A stretch of 64,000 nt of DNA, taken from UMGS1696 sp964430105. GTDB lineage: Bacteria > Bacillota > Clostridia > Oscillospirales > CAG-272. How positions within the stretch are numbered: the stretch's first letter is position 1; every line of letters begins with the position of its first letter. This document shows positions 41,811 to 51,311 of this stretch, piece after piece. The translations under genes were made by a program, and so were the position numbers. The notes under the pieces were generated by a model. That model saw only the letters and a program-made list of their open reading frames with translations, had not been told where the DNA came from and made no database searches. The stretch is from the NCBI GenBank assembly GCA_964430105.1, contig CAYSEF010000004.1, positions 10,670 through 74,669 on the forward strand, written 5' to 3'.

Positions 41811-44768
41811 ATGGCAAAAAATGTAAAGAGCAGTGCAGAGCTTGTAAATAACCCTGCATATGAGCTTATGTATGAGGAATACCTCGATGATATAAAATCC
41901 GCAGGTATCGTGTACCGTCATAAGAAGTCGGGAGCGAGAGTTTGTGTTATTTCAAATGACGATCAGAACAAAATGTTCTGTGCTGCATTCCGTACTCCTC
42001 CGGAAAATTCGACAGGTGTTCCGCATATCATAGAGCACTCTGTTCTCAACGGTTCTAAGAATTTCCCTTCTCGTGATCCGTTTATGCAGCTTATCAAAGG
42101 CTCACTCAATACGTTCCTTAACGCAATGACATATCCTGATAAAACACTGTACCCCGTAGCTTCCTGCAATGATAAGGATTTTATGAACCTTATGAATGTA
42201 TATATGGACGCTGTGTTCTATCCGAATATCTATAAGTATCCACAGATATTCAGTCAGGAAGGTTGGCATTACGAGCTTGAAAACGCTGACGATGAGCTTA
42301 TTATCAATGGCGTTGTATATTCTGAAATGAAGGGTGCTATGTCCTCTCCCGACAGTGCTATTTGGCACGCGATAGGAAAATATATGTTCCCCGATACTAC
42401 ATATGGCGTAAATTCCGGTGGTGATCCGGCGGTTATCCCTGAGCTTACATATGAGCAGTTTATCGACTTCCATTCCAGACTGTATCATCCGTCGAACTCA
42501 TATATCTTTATTTACGGCGACTGTGACATGGATGAACGCCTTGATTGGATGGATAAGAATTATCTCTCTAACTTCGATGTAATCGAGCCTAAGTCCGATA
42601 TTTCACGTCAGAAGCATATCGGAAAGGCTGAACCCGTTCGCATTACAGATAAATATTCTGTTGGCATAAATGATGAAACAGAAGGCAAGGCATATCTCGC
42701 ATTCTCCGTTCTGGGTGGTTCTAACCTTGATGTTCTTGAATGCAGAGCATGGTCTGTGCTGTCAAGTGTGCTTCTCAATTCCGATTCCGCACCTATTAAG
42801 AAAGCTCTCCGTGATGCAGGAATAGGCGAAAATATCTATGGTGGATATGATTCTCACGCTATCGAGGATTCCTTCTCCATTGTCGCTAAAAATGCGAAAG
42901 CAGAAGATATCGATAAGTTCTATAACATTATCATGGACACACTTAAAAAGCAGGTTGAGGAAGGAATAAGCGAAAAAGCTTTGCTTGCCTGCATCAACAG
43001 ACGTGAATTCAGCTATCGTGAGGCTGATTACGGCGGAGAACCGAGAGGACTTGACTATGCGGCTGATATGCTCCAGTCATGGCTCTATGACGATAGTGCT
43101 GCTTTCTCATATATGCACGTGCTTGAAGATTATGCTGAACTCAAGAAGCGTATCGGCACAGGCTACTACGAAAACCTCATCAAGAAGTATATTTTTGAAA
43201 CAGATCACTCTGTTCTGATTACAATGCTTCCCGAACCCGGTCTTATCGATAAAAATAACGAGGCACTCAAGAAGAAGCTCGCTGATTATAAGGCATCTCT
43301 TTCTGCTGAAGAAATCGAAAAGATCATCGCTGATACAAAAGCATTGCGTGAATATCAGAGCCATGAGCCTACTCCCGAGGAGCTGAACTGCATCCCGTCC
43401 TTGAAGCGTACAGATATTCCTCGTGAAACAGTTCCGTTCTATAATGAAGAAAGAACTGTTGGCGGCGTAAAGACTGTATATCACGATATCGAAACAAATG
43501 GTATCACATATGCAAATATTTACTTCGATTACGGCAAGCTTCCGCATGAATATGATCCTTATGTTTCAATTCTTAGCGATATAGTTGGCAGAGTAGATAC
43601 TAAGGCACATACATTTGAAGAGCTTGATATCGATATGAAGCTGAATGTTGGTTCTTTGGGCTTCTGGTATACAAGCTTCGTTAAGCCGGGTACATTTGAT
43701 GATTATAGACCGATGTTTGCGGCAGGAGTACGTGCACTTTCAAATCAGCTTGATTATGCTATGACAACTGTTGCTGAAATACTCACTGCAACAAAGCTTG
43801 AAGATACAGCACGTATTCGCACTATCCTTACCGAAGTAAGAAACGGCAAGAAGCAGGGTATTATAAACAACGGTAATTCATGGGCTGCATCCAGAGCACG
43901 TTCGTATTTCTCAAAGCATGAAGTTTATAATCAGCATATGGGCGGAATCGACTTCTATCTCTGGCTGTGTGATCTGCTTGATAATTGGGATGAAAAGGCA
44001 ACCGAGGTTACCGAAAATCTTAAGAAGGTTACAAATTATATATTCAATCCCGCAAATATCATTGTAAGCTTGGCGGCAGATGAAGCAGGCTATAAGGCAT
44101 TTGAGCTTGCTCTCCCGAAGCTTACAGCAGAGCTTGATAAGCTGACACACGAATCTCTTGGCGAAGCAGAGGAATATGTTCCCGTTAAGAAGAATGAGGG
44201 TGTACTTATCCCTTCACAGGTACAGTATGTTGCAAGAGTAGGTAATCTCGCATTTGATGATCTCACCTATTCCGGTGTATATCAGGTAGTAAAGACTGCC
44301 GTTAATACCGACTACCTCTATCAGCAGGTAAGAGTTAAGGGCGGTGCTTACGGTGTAGGCTGTGGCTTTGGTAATGTGTCCGGAAATGTACAGTTCACAT
44401 CGTATCGTGACCCTAAGCTGGCAGAAACCGACGAAGTTTATAAGGGAACAGGCGATTTCGTTCGTAACGTAAAGTTTGACGAGGCTGAACTCACAAAGTA
44501 TATTGTCGGTACATTCTCAGCATACGAAAGACCTATATCGAACTACGGAAAAGCAAGCCGTTCGTTTGACGCATATATCACCGGAAGAACATATGAGGAT
44601 GTGCTGAAGGAACGTGCTGAAATGCTTGATATCACAGAAGAACAGTTCCGTGCGACAGCTGACACATTCGATAAAATCTGTGCGCAGGGATATATCTGTA
44701 CAGTAGGTAATGAAACAAAGCTTACCGAAAATAAGGATATGTTCGATAATCTTGTAGAGATAAAATAA
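41811..44768 (+). CDS. Insulinase-family peptidase M16C (presequence-protease-like)
   Basis: The 985-residue protein has the inverted zinc motif H72-I-I-E75-H76 in G-V-P-H-I-I-E-H-S-V-L-N-G-S, followed by the M16C-typical F-P-S-R-D-P-F and the second glutamate region V-V-Y-S-E-M-K-G-A. Four M16 half-domains in one chain give the clam-shell enzyme that degrades peptides of up to about 60 residues. It has no signal peptide. Start 41811 has AAAGGA upstream; a frame opening at 41745 lacks one. It is monocistronic between its promoter and terminator. Confidence 0.93.
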   Translation: MAKNVKSSAELVNNPAYELMYEEYLDDIKSAGIVYRHKKSGARVCVISNDDQNKMFCAAFRTPPENSTGVPHIIEHSVLNGSKNFPSRDPFMQLIKGSLNTFLNAMTYPDKTLYPVASCNDKDFMNLMNVYMDAVFYPNIYKYPQIFSQEGWHYELENADDELIINGVVYSEMKGAMSSPDSAIWHAIGKYMFPDTTYGVNSGGDPAVIPELTYEQFIDFHSRLYHPSNSYIFIYGDCDMDERLDWMDKNYLSNFDVIEPKSDISRQKHIGKAEPVRITDKYSVGINDETEGKAYLAFSVLGGSNLDVLECRAWSVLSSVLLNSDSAPIKKALRDAGIGENIYGGYDSHAIEDSFSIVAKNAKAEDIDKFYNIIMDTLKKQVEEGISEKALLACINRREFSYREADYGGEPRGLDYAADMLQSWLYDDSAAFSYMHVLEDYAELKKRIGTGYYENLIKKYIFETDHSVLITMLPEPGLIDKNNEALKKKLADYKASLSAEEIEKIIADTKALREYQSHEPTPEELNCIPSLKRTDIPRETVPFYNEERTVGGVKTVYHDIETNGITYANIYFDYGKLPHEYDPYVSILSDIVGRVDTKAHTFEELDIDMKLNVGSLGFWYTSFVKPGTFDDYRPMFAAGVRALSNQLDYAMTTVAEILTATKLEDTARIRTILTEVRNGKKQGIINNGNSWAASRARSYFSKHEVYNQHMGGIDFYLWLCDLLDNWDEKATEVTENLKKVTNYIFNPANIIVSLAADEAGYKAFELALPKLTAELDKLTHESLGEAEEYVPVKKNEGVLIPSQVQYVARVGNLAFDDLTYSGVYQVVKTAVNTDYLYQQVRVKGGAYGVGCGFGNVSGNVQFTSYRDPKLAETDEVYKGTGDFVRNVKFDEAELTKYIVGTFSAYERPISNYGKASRSFDAYITGRTYEDVLKERAEMLDITEEQFRATADTFDKICAQGYICTVGNETKLTENKDMFDNLVEIK

Positions 44769-44784
44769 GTATAATGCAAACAAA

Positions 44785-44826
44785 ATGGGTGAATATCCGG
44801 AAAAATCGGATACCACCCGTTTTTTG
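44785..44826 (+). terminator. Terminator of the M16C peptidase gene
   Basis: Stem ATGGGTG / CACCCGT with an inner TATCCG / CGGATA pairing, followed by TTTTTTG. Confidence 0.8.
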
Positions 44827-44943
44827 TTGTTGAATATGATACCTTTGAATTATTGCCAATGCGATATTTTCTGAAACTGCTGTAATTTGAAGGAATCGCA
44901 GAAAAACATAATATTTTATTATCGAAAAAACGATATTCACCGC

Positions 44944-44972
44944 TTGTCAATCTAACTCGAATATGCTATAAT
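44944..44972 (+). promoter_or_regulatory. Promoter of pyrE
   Basis: TTGTCA (44944-44949), 17 bases, TATAAT (44967-44972), with a 35-base leader too short for a pyrimidine attenuator. Confidence 0.75.
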
Positions 44973-45011
44973 CATTGTGTAAAATAATATTATTATAAAA
45001 GGAGCATCATC

Positions 45012-45686
45012 ATGGAAGCATACAAGGCTGAATTTATTGAATTTATGGTACGTTCCGGCGTACTTCGCTTTGGAGAATTCAAGACAAAAAGCGGACGACT
45101 CTCCCCTTATTTTGTAAACACAGGTAATTATCGTACCGGTGCACAGCTTTCAAAGCTTGGCGAATATTATTCTGATTGCATTATGGATGCAACAGGTGGA
45201 GATTTTGATGTAATGTTTGGCCCTGCATACAAGGGAATTCCGCTTGCCGCAACAGCTGCCGCTACTCTTTACACAAAATACGGTGTTGATAAGCCGTACT
45301 GCTTTGACAGAAAAGAAGCAAAGGATCATGGCGAGGGTGGCGTTTTCGTTGGTGCAAAGCTCGAAGACGGAAATAAAGTTCTCATTATTGAAGATGTTAT
45401 CACAGCCGGTACAGCTGTACGTGAAACCCTTCCGAAGCTTCTTGGCGCAGCAAAGGTTGAGGTCAAGGACATGATTATTTCCGTAAACCGTATGGAGGTT
45501 GGCCCGTCAGGTAAGACTGCTATTGATGATATCAAGGATGAATTTGGTATAACAGTTCATGCTATCGTAACAGTACGCGATATTATCGAGCATATGCATG
45601 GTCGTGAGATCGACGGACAGGTGCTTCTGACTGACGAAATTCGTGAAAAGATGGAAGCATACATGAAGCAGTATTGCGTTATGTAA
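45012..45686 (+). CDS. pyrE: Orotate phosphoribosyltransferase
   Basis: The 224-residue protein has the PRPP-binding motif V-L-I-I-E-D-V-I-T-A-G-T-A, an F-G-P-A-Y-K-G-I-P-L-A region and the D-R-K-E-A-K-D-H-G-E-G catalytic loop. It joins orotate to PRPP to make OMP in pyrimidine synthesis. It stands alone here, away from other pyr genes, with its own promoter and terminator. AAAGGAG lies before the start. Confidence 0.95.
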   Translation: MEAYKAEFIEFMVRSGVLRFGEFKTKSGRLSPYFVNTGNYRTGAQLSKLGEYYSDCIMDATGGDFDVMFGPAYKGIPLAATAAATLYTKYGVDKPYCFDRKEAKDHGEGGVFVGAKLEDGNKVLIIEDVITAGTAVRETLPKLLGAAKVEVKDMIISVNRMEVGPSGKTAIDDIKDEFGITVHAIVTVRDIIEHMHGREIDGQVLLTDEIREKMEAYMKQYCVM

Positions 45687-45730
45687 TTTTCGTAAATTGC
45701 AAAGTGATACTATAGATATAATAAAAAATA

Positions 45731-45783
45731 AAGGGCGTGTTGCATTACATTTAAGAATGTAATTTGAAACACGTCCTTTTTTT
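45731..45783. terminator. Long-stem terminator after pyrE
   Basis: AAGGGCGTGTT..ATTACAT pairs with ATGTAAT..AACACGTCCTT, a stem of about 20 bp, followed by seven T. The following 150 bases up to 45934 hold a short ribosome-binding-site-like hairpin but no gene I can support. Confidence 0.85.
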
Positions 45784-45934
45784 ATAGCATGAGTATAGCT
45801 GTACTTTTTCTCCTTTAGCGAGGAGAAAAAATGCCAAAAAGAGTAACTTTTTCGATGTCCTGAGCGTTTTGAACTCTACCAACTTTTAGAAAAACCTATC
45901 AAAGCTTTTATACTTGCGACAGCTACTTTTTTTA

Positions 45935-48199
45935 TTAAAGCTTCGTTACAGTACAGCCAAGTGCTTTTGCTGCATCGGCTTCATCACGTCTGCAAGTGAA
46001 GATAAGATACTGTCCGTTGTCAAGCTGTCTGAAAATATTTTGTATTCTTGTTCCGTCAATGTGAGCAAAGCTTTCATCGAGTATGATAGTAGGTGATTCA
46101 TTGCGGAATACTTCATTTGCCAGCGAAATTCTCAGCGCAATATATACAATATCGGCAGTACCTCGTGACAAATGCTCTGAATTTAGTATGTCATTACCGG
46201 ACGCAAGACTTGCATTCCAGTTGCCATCAATTATCAGACGGTCATGAGAAGCTCCATTCGAGTTAGGATTCGTGAACACTTCAGAAAGCATAGCAGAGGC
46301 CTTGCTTGAAATTCTCGGGATAACATTTGACCTCATTGATTCTCCGGCTTTTTCGAGTGCTTTTCCGGCAAGCTCCAGTGCATCATGGCGCAATGTCAGC
46401 TCATCTATTCTTTCGTCAAGTGCGGAAACCATCGTTGAAAGCTCTGCCGGAGTTCGGTTGAGTTTGCCCAGCTCCATAAGCTTTTCTTCAAGCACGCTTT
46501 TTCTTTTCAGTGCAGATTTCAGTGCATTTTCTGTGAAGTCACGTTCTTGTATGGCTTTTTTTACGCCTTCCGAATCGAGTGAGAGGGCGATTTTTCCATA
46601 AGGCTTTTCAGCCGCAGAATATGCTTCAAGCTCAGCCTGTTTTATATCTATTCCGTCAAGCTGTTCTTCGAGTGCTTCAAGTCGTCCTCGATAGTGTATG
46701 ATTTGCGATTTCATTGACTGTCGCTTGTCTGCAATGCCGTCGGAAATTGCATGGAGCTGTTTGATGGTTCGGTAAATATCGCCTGTTTTAGTAAGATGTG
46801 CGGATTCGGCAAGCTCAGCTATGCGTTGTTCTGCCGCATCAAATCGAAGCTTGGCTGTTTCAAGTGAAGCGATCATCTGCTCACGTTCGAGTGCCATTGT
46901 TCTGCTATGGTCGAGAATACTCATTTTCTCCTGCACTGCATCTTCGATGTCGTCAGCTGATTCAGCATCCCATTCATCAAGCATAGAATCGAGAGTTTTC
47001 TGTGTTTTTGTATGCTTGATCATGAATATAACGCCGATAGTCACAAGAATCAATGTCATCATCAGCGGGAAAATGTATGTATCAGTGTTGAAAAGGTACA
47101 GCATGAACGAAGCGCACATACCGATAAGTCCCGATACGAGAAGTGCGATAGCGACAGAAAATTGTGTTTTTGAGGAAGAATTTATGTGTTGTATTTCCTC
47201 GATTATGCTGTCAGGATCAGGAAGATCGTCGGTTGCTCCGTCAAAATCTGTGATTTTTTCATCATAGAGGGCACATTCCTCATCGTAGGCACGAATATCA
47301 CGCTCCGATTCGAGAAGCGATTCTTCAAAGCCCTCACCGAGAGGAGAATTATTTAAGTCTGATAAGGATTTTTCCAGCTTTTCAATCTGAGCTTTTGTAT
47401 GCTCCGCCGAAGATATCCTGCGACCTATCACTATTTTGTCGAGTGCCGAGAAAATTCCATCGTAACGCTCGCTTGCTTCTTCAAGCTCGGCAATTCGCTT
47501 TTTTATGTCATCAAGTGATGTGCTGACGGATAGAATTTCTGCTGTTTTTTCAGATGCCGGACGTATTTCTGCTGAAAGAGAAGCTCTTTTCGCTTTGAGT
47601 TCGCTTATCTCACCGCCGTTTTTGTTTTTGTGAAGCAGTTCACGACGTGTATTGTCAAGCTTGGCAAGTGCACGTTTTATATCCACATTTTCGTCAGCTG
47701 AAGTAAGCAGATTTTCTACAGCACTGCCTGATTTCGCCTGACCAACAGCTGAAAGCTCCGGCTTTGCTACAGAGGCTTGAGATAAAAAGCAGGTATTCAC
47801 AAAAACATCAACCGGTACGCCAAAGAAATATTCGCCGGGCTCCTGACCGGTTATAACATCCCCCGTGGCTTGATTGATTATGCGAATCCTTTCTCGAGGA
47901 GATGAACCGTCAGATGTAATAAGAGCACGTTCAAGTCTGTAGAGAGTTCCGTCTTCTGCTTCGACCATGATGTATCCGGCGGCTTGTCCTGTCGTAGTAT
48001 TTATGTAGCGCTGTCGTTCTGAAGGTAAATTTTTCGTTGTTTTGGATGAAAGTCCGTAAAAGATAAATTTGATGAACATCGCCATAGATGACTTACCGGA
48101 TTCATTGACACCTTCGATGACATTCACGCCGTTTGAAAGCTCAATATCACGATCACGCAGTCCGCCAAAGGATACTATATGTAGCGATTTCAGTATCAT
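45935..48199 (-). CDS. yhaN: YhaN-like SMC-type ATPase
   Basis: The 754-residue protein starts with an SMC/Rad50-type ATPase half: S-F-G-G-L-R, then Walker A G-V-N-E-S-G-K-S-S (about 30-38). It ends with Walker B P-T-I-I-L-D-E-S-F-A and D-loop-like H-I-D-G-T. Between them lie long coiled coils, interrupted near residues 345-390 by two hydrophobic helices, a hallmark of Bacillota YhaN. It partners with the nuclease gene upstream (YhaO) as a Rad50/Mre11-like pair, probably in DNA-end processing at the membrane. The two genes are 15 bases apart. Confidence 0.85.
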   Translation of the reverse strand: MILKSLHIVSFGGLRDRDIELSNGVNVIEGVNESGKSSMAMFIKFIFYGLSSKTTKNLPSERQRYINTTTGQAAGYIMVEAEDGTLYRLERALITSDGSSPRERIRIINQATGDVITGQEPGEYFFGVPVDVFVNTCFLSQASVAKPELSAVGQAKSGSAVENLLTSADENVDIKRALAKLDNTRRELLHKNKNGGEISELKAKRASLSAEIRPASEKTAEILSVSTSLDDIKKRIAELEEASERYDGIFSALDKIVIGRRISSAEHTKAQIEKLEKSLSDLNNSPLGEGFEESLLESERDIRAYDEECALYDEKITDFDGATDDLPDPDSIIEEIQHINSSSKTQFSVAIALLVSGLIGMCASFMLYLFNTDTYIFPLMMTLILVTIGVIFMIKHTKTQKTLDSMLDEWDAESADDIEDAVQEKMSILDHSRTMALEREQMIASLETAKLRFDAAEQRIAELAESAHLTKTGDIYRTIKQLHAISDGIADKRQSMKSQIIHYRGRLEALEEQLDGIDIKQAELEAYSAAEKPYGKIALSLDSEGVKKAIQERDFTENALKSALKRKSVLEEKLMELGKLNRTPAELSTMVSALDERIDELTLRHDALELAGKALEKAGESMRSNVIPRISSKASAMLSEVFTNPNSNGASHDRLIIDGNWNASLASGNDILNSEHLSRGTADIVYIALRISLANEVFRNESPTIILDESFAHIDGTRIQNIFRQLDNGQYLIFTCRRDEADAAKALGCTVTKL

Positions 48200-48214
48200 A
48201 TCGTTTCCTCCACT

Positions 48215-49336
48215 TTAGAATGAGTTTTCGCCTGAAAGAGCTGAGAAGGCATATCGCAGTGCACGAAGACCGATCTCACGGGTTCTTTCATCGTCGGATT
48301 CGAGAGAAGCCTTAAGCTGTCTGTACACTTCGCCACGAATAGTTACATCAGTTTCAAGTGAAGCGAGATCAAGCTCCGGTTTTGTTGCGTCGGTTATTTT
48401 CAGCAAAAACAGTCCATCGCTGTCAGCTTCCAGTGCTTCTGTGTCGATAAACAGTGACGGATCGACAAAGCCTGTCAGCTTAAGCGATAATAAAGTGTCC
48501 TCTCCAAGCTTGTTTTCGCGGATATAAGCAGAAATCGCCTCGGAAATATCGTTCATCGAGTAAATATCGTGCAGTGCAAGCTCACCCTTCTCGTAACGTC
48601 GCTTTGAGAATCGAACTCGCTTTATGGTTATGTCGGAACGACCGTTATTCTTGTCAATTTCTACCATGCAAGCACCCTTTGGGCCACATTCGTCAAAACC
48701 ACGAGGCTCAAGGCATCCCGAATAACACCATCTGCCATCAGGACCGGGGGCGGGAGGATTATGTATATGTCCGAGTGCAGTGTAATCAGCGCCGAAGGAT
48801 ATAAGCTGTTCGGCTGTGATAGGACAGTCGGTGTTATATGCTTTAACTCCGAGCATATCACTGTGACAAACCAGAAGATTCAAACGATTTTTGTCTGAAA
48901 TTTCCAATCCGTCTATAGGAACCTCGGTCATATTTGAAGAAGTAAAGCCAAATCCATAGACTGTTAAATTAAGCTCATCAATATCGACTGATGTTAATTT
49001 ATCGTCAGTAAAGATGTGTACATTTTTGGGGAAGATATTCTTTCGCCAAACGCTTTTTTGAGTTGCAGGGTCGTGATTTCCGGGAGCGATGAAAACAGGC
49101 TTGCCGAAATTTTCAAATTCTCGACATAGCATCAAGATAGTTTCGCGTGTTACATTTTCATCGTCAAACAGGTCACCTGCAATCAGAATTAGGTCGGCAG
49201 AATTCATTTTTGCATATGTCATCATTGAAGTAAAAGCGGCACGAAGCTCATTTCGGCGAATCTCCGCATGACGTGAATCAAGTGACGAAAACGGTGAATC
49301 GAGATGCACGTCCGCTGTGTGCAGGATCTTGATCAT
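48215..49336 (-). CDS. yhaO: YhaO-like metallophosphoesterase (Mre11/SbcD-type nuclease)
   Basis: The 373-residue protein has the calcineurin-like metal motifs L-H-T-A-D-V-H-L-D, G-D-L-F-D-D, G-N-H-D-P and G-H-I-H, in the order of Mre11/SbcD nucleases, followed by a C-terminal capping domain. It likely acts with the YhaN-type ATPase encoded just downstream. I choose the ATG at 49336: a GTG start at 49372 would lie at the transcription start of the promoter at 49373-49401. The ribosome-binding site is weak (TGGAG, about 13 bases upstream). Confidence 0.88.
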   Translation of the reverse strand: MIKILHTADVHLDSPFSSLDSRHAEIRRNELRAAFTSMMTYAKMNSADLILIAGDLFDDENVTRETILMLCREFENFGKPVFIAPGNHDPATQKSVWRKNIFPKNVHIFTDDKLTSVDIDELNLTVYGFGFTSSNMTEVPIDGLEISDKNRLNLLVCHSDMLGVKAYNTDCPITAEQLISFGADYTALGHIHNPPAPGPDGRWCYSGCLEPRGFDECGPKGACMVEIDKNNGRSDITIKRVRFSKRRYEKGELALHDIYSMNDISEAISAYIRENKLGEDTLLSLKLTGFVDPSLFIDTEALEADSDGLFLLKITDATKPELDLASLETDVTIRGEVYRQLKASLESDDERTREIGLRALRYAFSALSGENSF

Positions 49337-49372
49337 TTGGGCAAAAATACTCCATTTTATTGATTTTATCAC

Positions 49373-49401
49373 ATTATATCATAAAGCGACGAAGTGTGCA
49401 A
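49373..49401 (-). promoter_or_regulatory. Promoter of yhaO-yhaN
   Basis: TTGCAC (49396-49401), 17 bases, TATAAT (49373-49378) on the minus strand. Confidence 0.65.
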
Positions 49402-49491
49402 TAAGATTTACGAAAACTGAGCAGGGTGCATTTTTCGTTGAAACAAGCTTTTTTAAGCAGAAGTAAATCGACCATTTCTTTTTATTAGATA

Positions 49492-49521
49492 TTGCAAAAC
49501 CCGTGCGGAATATGTTATAAT
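49492..49521 (+). promoter_or_regulatory. Promoter of the CapA-family lipoprotein gene
   Basis: TTGCAA (49492-49497), 18 bases, TATAAT (49516-49521), divergent from the yhaO promoter. Confidence 0.65.
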
Positions 49522-49562
49522 ATACCTTGGATTCATATCCTTATTGTTGGTGGTGATAATAA

Positions 49563-50843
49563 TTGAAGAAATCGAAAATGATACTTCTAATGGCAATGAT
49601 GCTTATGCTAACGTCATGTGTAGCACTGCGCGAATCTGCTGATACTTTACAGAATAACACTGCTGACAAAACGGAAACCGATATGCCTCATGGAAATTAC
49701 GCAAAGGCTTCCGAATTCGAGAGAAAAACATCCGATAAGGCTGTGGTTGACGAAACAATGTCGCCCATCGAGTCGGTAGAGCTGAGCGATCCGTATGCAG
49801 GAGTGGAAATATCGTTTCTTGCAACAGGAGATAACCTTATTCATCCGAATATTTACACCGATGCCTATTACAGAAGAACGGATGAAAAAGAGTACGATTT
49901 TCTTCCGATGTACGAAAATGTCGCAGATGCTGTCAGAGAAGCCGATATAGCTTTTATCAATCAAGAAACTGTTATGGCGGGTGAGGGCTACTACAATTCC
50001 GGCTATCCATGCTTCAACTCACCACAACAGCTTGGAGTGGACCTTGTTGAGCTTGGCTTTGATGTCATAGGAATGGCAAATAATCATATGCTCGATATGG
50101 GCGTGAAGGGCTTGTCGCAAACAATGGATTTTTGGGATCAACAGCCTGTAACTACTATCGGTGCATATCGTGATGAGGAGGATGCCAAAAATATTCGTGT
50201 TATCGAAGAAGAAGGCGTGAAAATAGCGCTTCTGTCATATACCTATGGCACGAATGGTATTGTTAAGCCTGCCTCATCACCTATAGTTATTCCGTATATT
50301 GATGATTCGCTGATAGTTTCCGACCTTGCTGTGGCAGAGGAAATTGCGGATTTTACTATAGTTTCGATTCACTGGGGTATAGAGAATACACAAACTCCCA
50401 GTGATGAACAGTATCGCCTTGCAAAGCTTATAGCTGATAATGGCGCTGATATTATCCTTGGACATCACTCACACACCATACAGCCGATAGAATGGGTAAC
50501 TGCTGAGGATGGACGTGAGGTTCTTTGCATATACTCTCTCGGAAACCTTGTGTCTGGAATGGCGGCTCCTGTCAATCAGGTGGGTGGATTTTTGACCTTC
50601 GATATTGAGAGTGATGGCGAGGGTGGATTGAAAGTGGAGGATGTGCTGTTTACACCTACTGTATTTTATTATGGTATGGATTGGTATTCTACAAAGCTCT
50701 ACTATCTCAAGGACTATACGTCAGATATAGCTTCTACACATGGCGTTCAGATATCCGGTTATACTCTGACTCCCGAAAAAGCAAAGGAATTTGTGACGGG
50801 CACGATTTCAGCGGAATTTCTTCCGGAATATTTGAAACCTTAA
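49563..50843 (+). CDS. CapA-family (poly-gamma-glutamate capsule) lipoprotein
   Basis: The 426-residue protein has a lipoprotein signal with L-T-S-C (Cys19). The metallophosphoesterase-like CapA domain follows: L-A-T-G-D-N-L-I, I-N-Q-E-T, M-A-N-N-H-M-L-D, S-I-H-W-G-I-E-N and L-G-H-H-S-H. CapA/PgsA proteins take part in synthesis or anchoring of poly-gamma-glutamate; no capB/capC genes are here, so a polymer role is uncertain. The TTG start is preceded by GGTGG at a usable distance; an ATG five codons on is an alternative. It sits on the outer face of the membrane. Confidence 0.85.
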   Translation: MKKSKMILLMAMMLMLTSCVALRESADTLQNNTADKTETDMPHGNYAKASEFERKTSDKAVVDETMSPIESVELSDPYAGVEISFLATGDNLIHPNIYTDAYYRRTDEKEYDFLPMYENVADAVREADIAFINQETVMAGEGYYNSGYPCFNSPQQLGVDLVELGFDVIGMANNHMLDMGVKGLSQTMDFWDQQPVTTIGAYRDEEDAKNIRVIEEEGVKIALLSYTYGTNGIVKPASSPIVIPYIDDSLIVSDLAVAEEIADFTIVSIHWGIENTQTPSDEQYRLAKLIADNGADIILGHHSHTIQPIEWVTAEDGREVLCIYSLGNLVSGMAAPVNQVGGFLTFDIESDGEGGLKVEDVLFTPTVFYYGMDWYSTKLYYLKDYTSDIASTHGVQISGYTLTPEKAKEFVTGTISAEFLPEYLKP

Positions 50844-50930
50844 ACTTAAAACAGAAAAGTAAAATGGTGATATGGCTAAGCATCACCTATGCAATAAATT
50901 AAACAGACGAAATTAACGAAAGGACCGATC

Positions 50931-51311
50931 ATGGCTAAATATCGTAAAAATAAGATAGATGGTGCATTCGTTGAAGAATGTGCACAGATCATTCGCGAGG
51001 TAAAAGACCCTCGTGTTTCAAGCGTAATGCTTACTGTAATGAACGCTGATGTTTCAGCAGATTTGAAATTTGCAAAAATCTACTATTCCGTTTTCGGAGA
51101 ATGTGATGAAAAAGAGCTTGCAAGAGGCTTGAGATCAGCGGCACCGTTTGTACGTTCACAGCTTGCACAAAGACTTAATATGCGCATTACTCCTGAGCTT
51201 ACATTCATTCGTGATGATGGCGTTGAACATGGAGCTAAGATATCTGCTATTCTTAAAACAATCGAATCCGATTTGACCGATGAAAGCGACGAGGAGGATG
51301 ACGATGAATAA
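50931..51311 (+). CDS. rbfA: Ribosome-binding factor A
   Basis: The 126-residue protein matches RbfA: an I-I-R-E-V-K-D-P-R-V segment, K-I-Y-Y-S-V-F and L-T-F-I-R-D-D of the KH-like fold, and an acidic C-terminal tail. It binds 16S rRNA during late 30S maturation and cold adaptation. Its last eight bases overlap the start of the DHH phosphoesterase gene, a coupling typical of rbfA-nrnA-truB in Bacillota. infB, the usual upstream neighbour, is absent; a CapA gene is there instead. Confidence 0.93.
   Translation: MAKYRKNKIDGAFVEECAQIIREVKDPRVSSVMLTVMNADVSADLKFAKIYYSVFGECDEKELARGLRSAAPFVRSQLAQRLNMRITPELTFIRDDGVEHGAKISAILKTIESDLTDESDEEDDDE

Noticed and set aside
45831..45863. Ten-codon frame starting ATG after GAGGAG, beginning M-P-K-R-V-T-F
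   Set aside because: The ribosome-binding-like GAGGAG is part of a small hairpin (TTCTCC / GGAGAA), and ten codons without conservation evidence cannot be supported as a gene.
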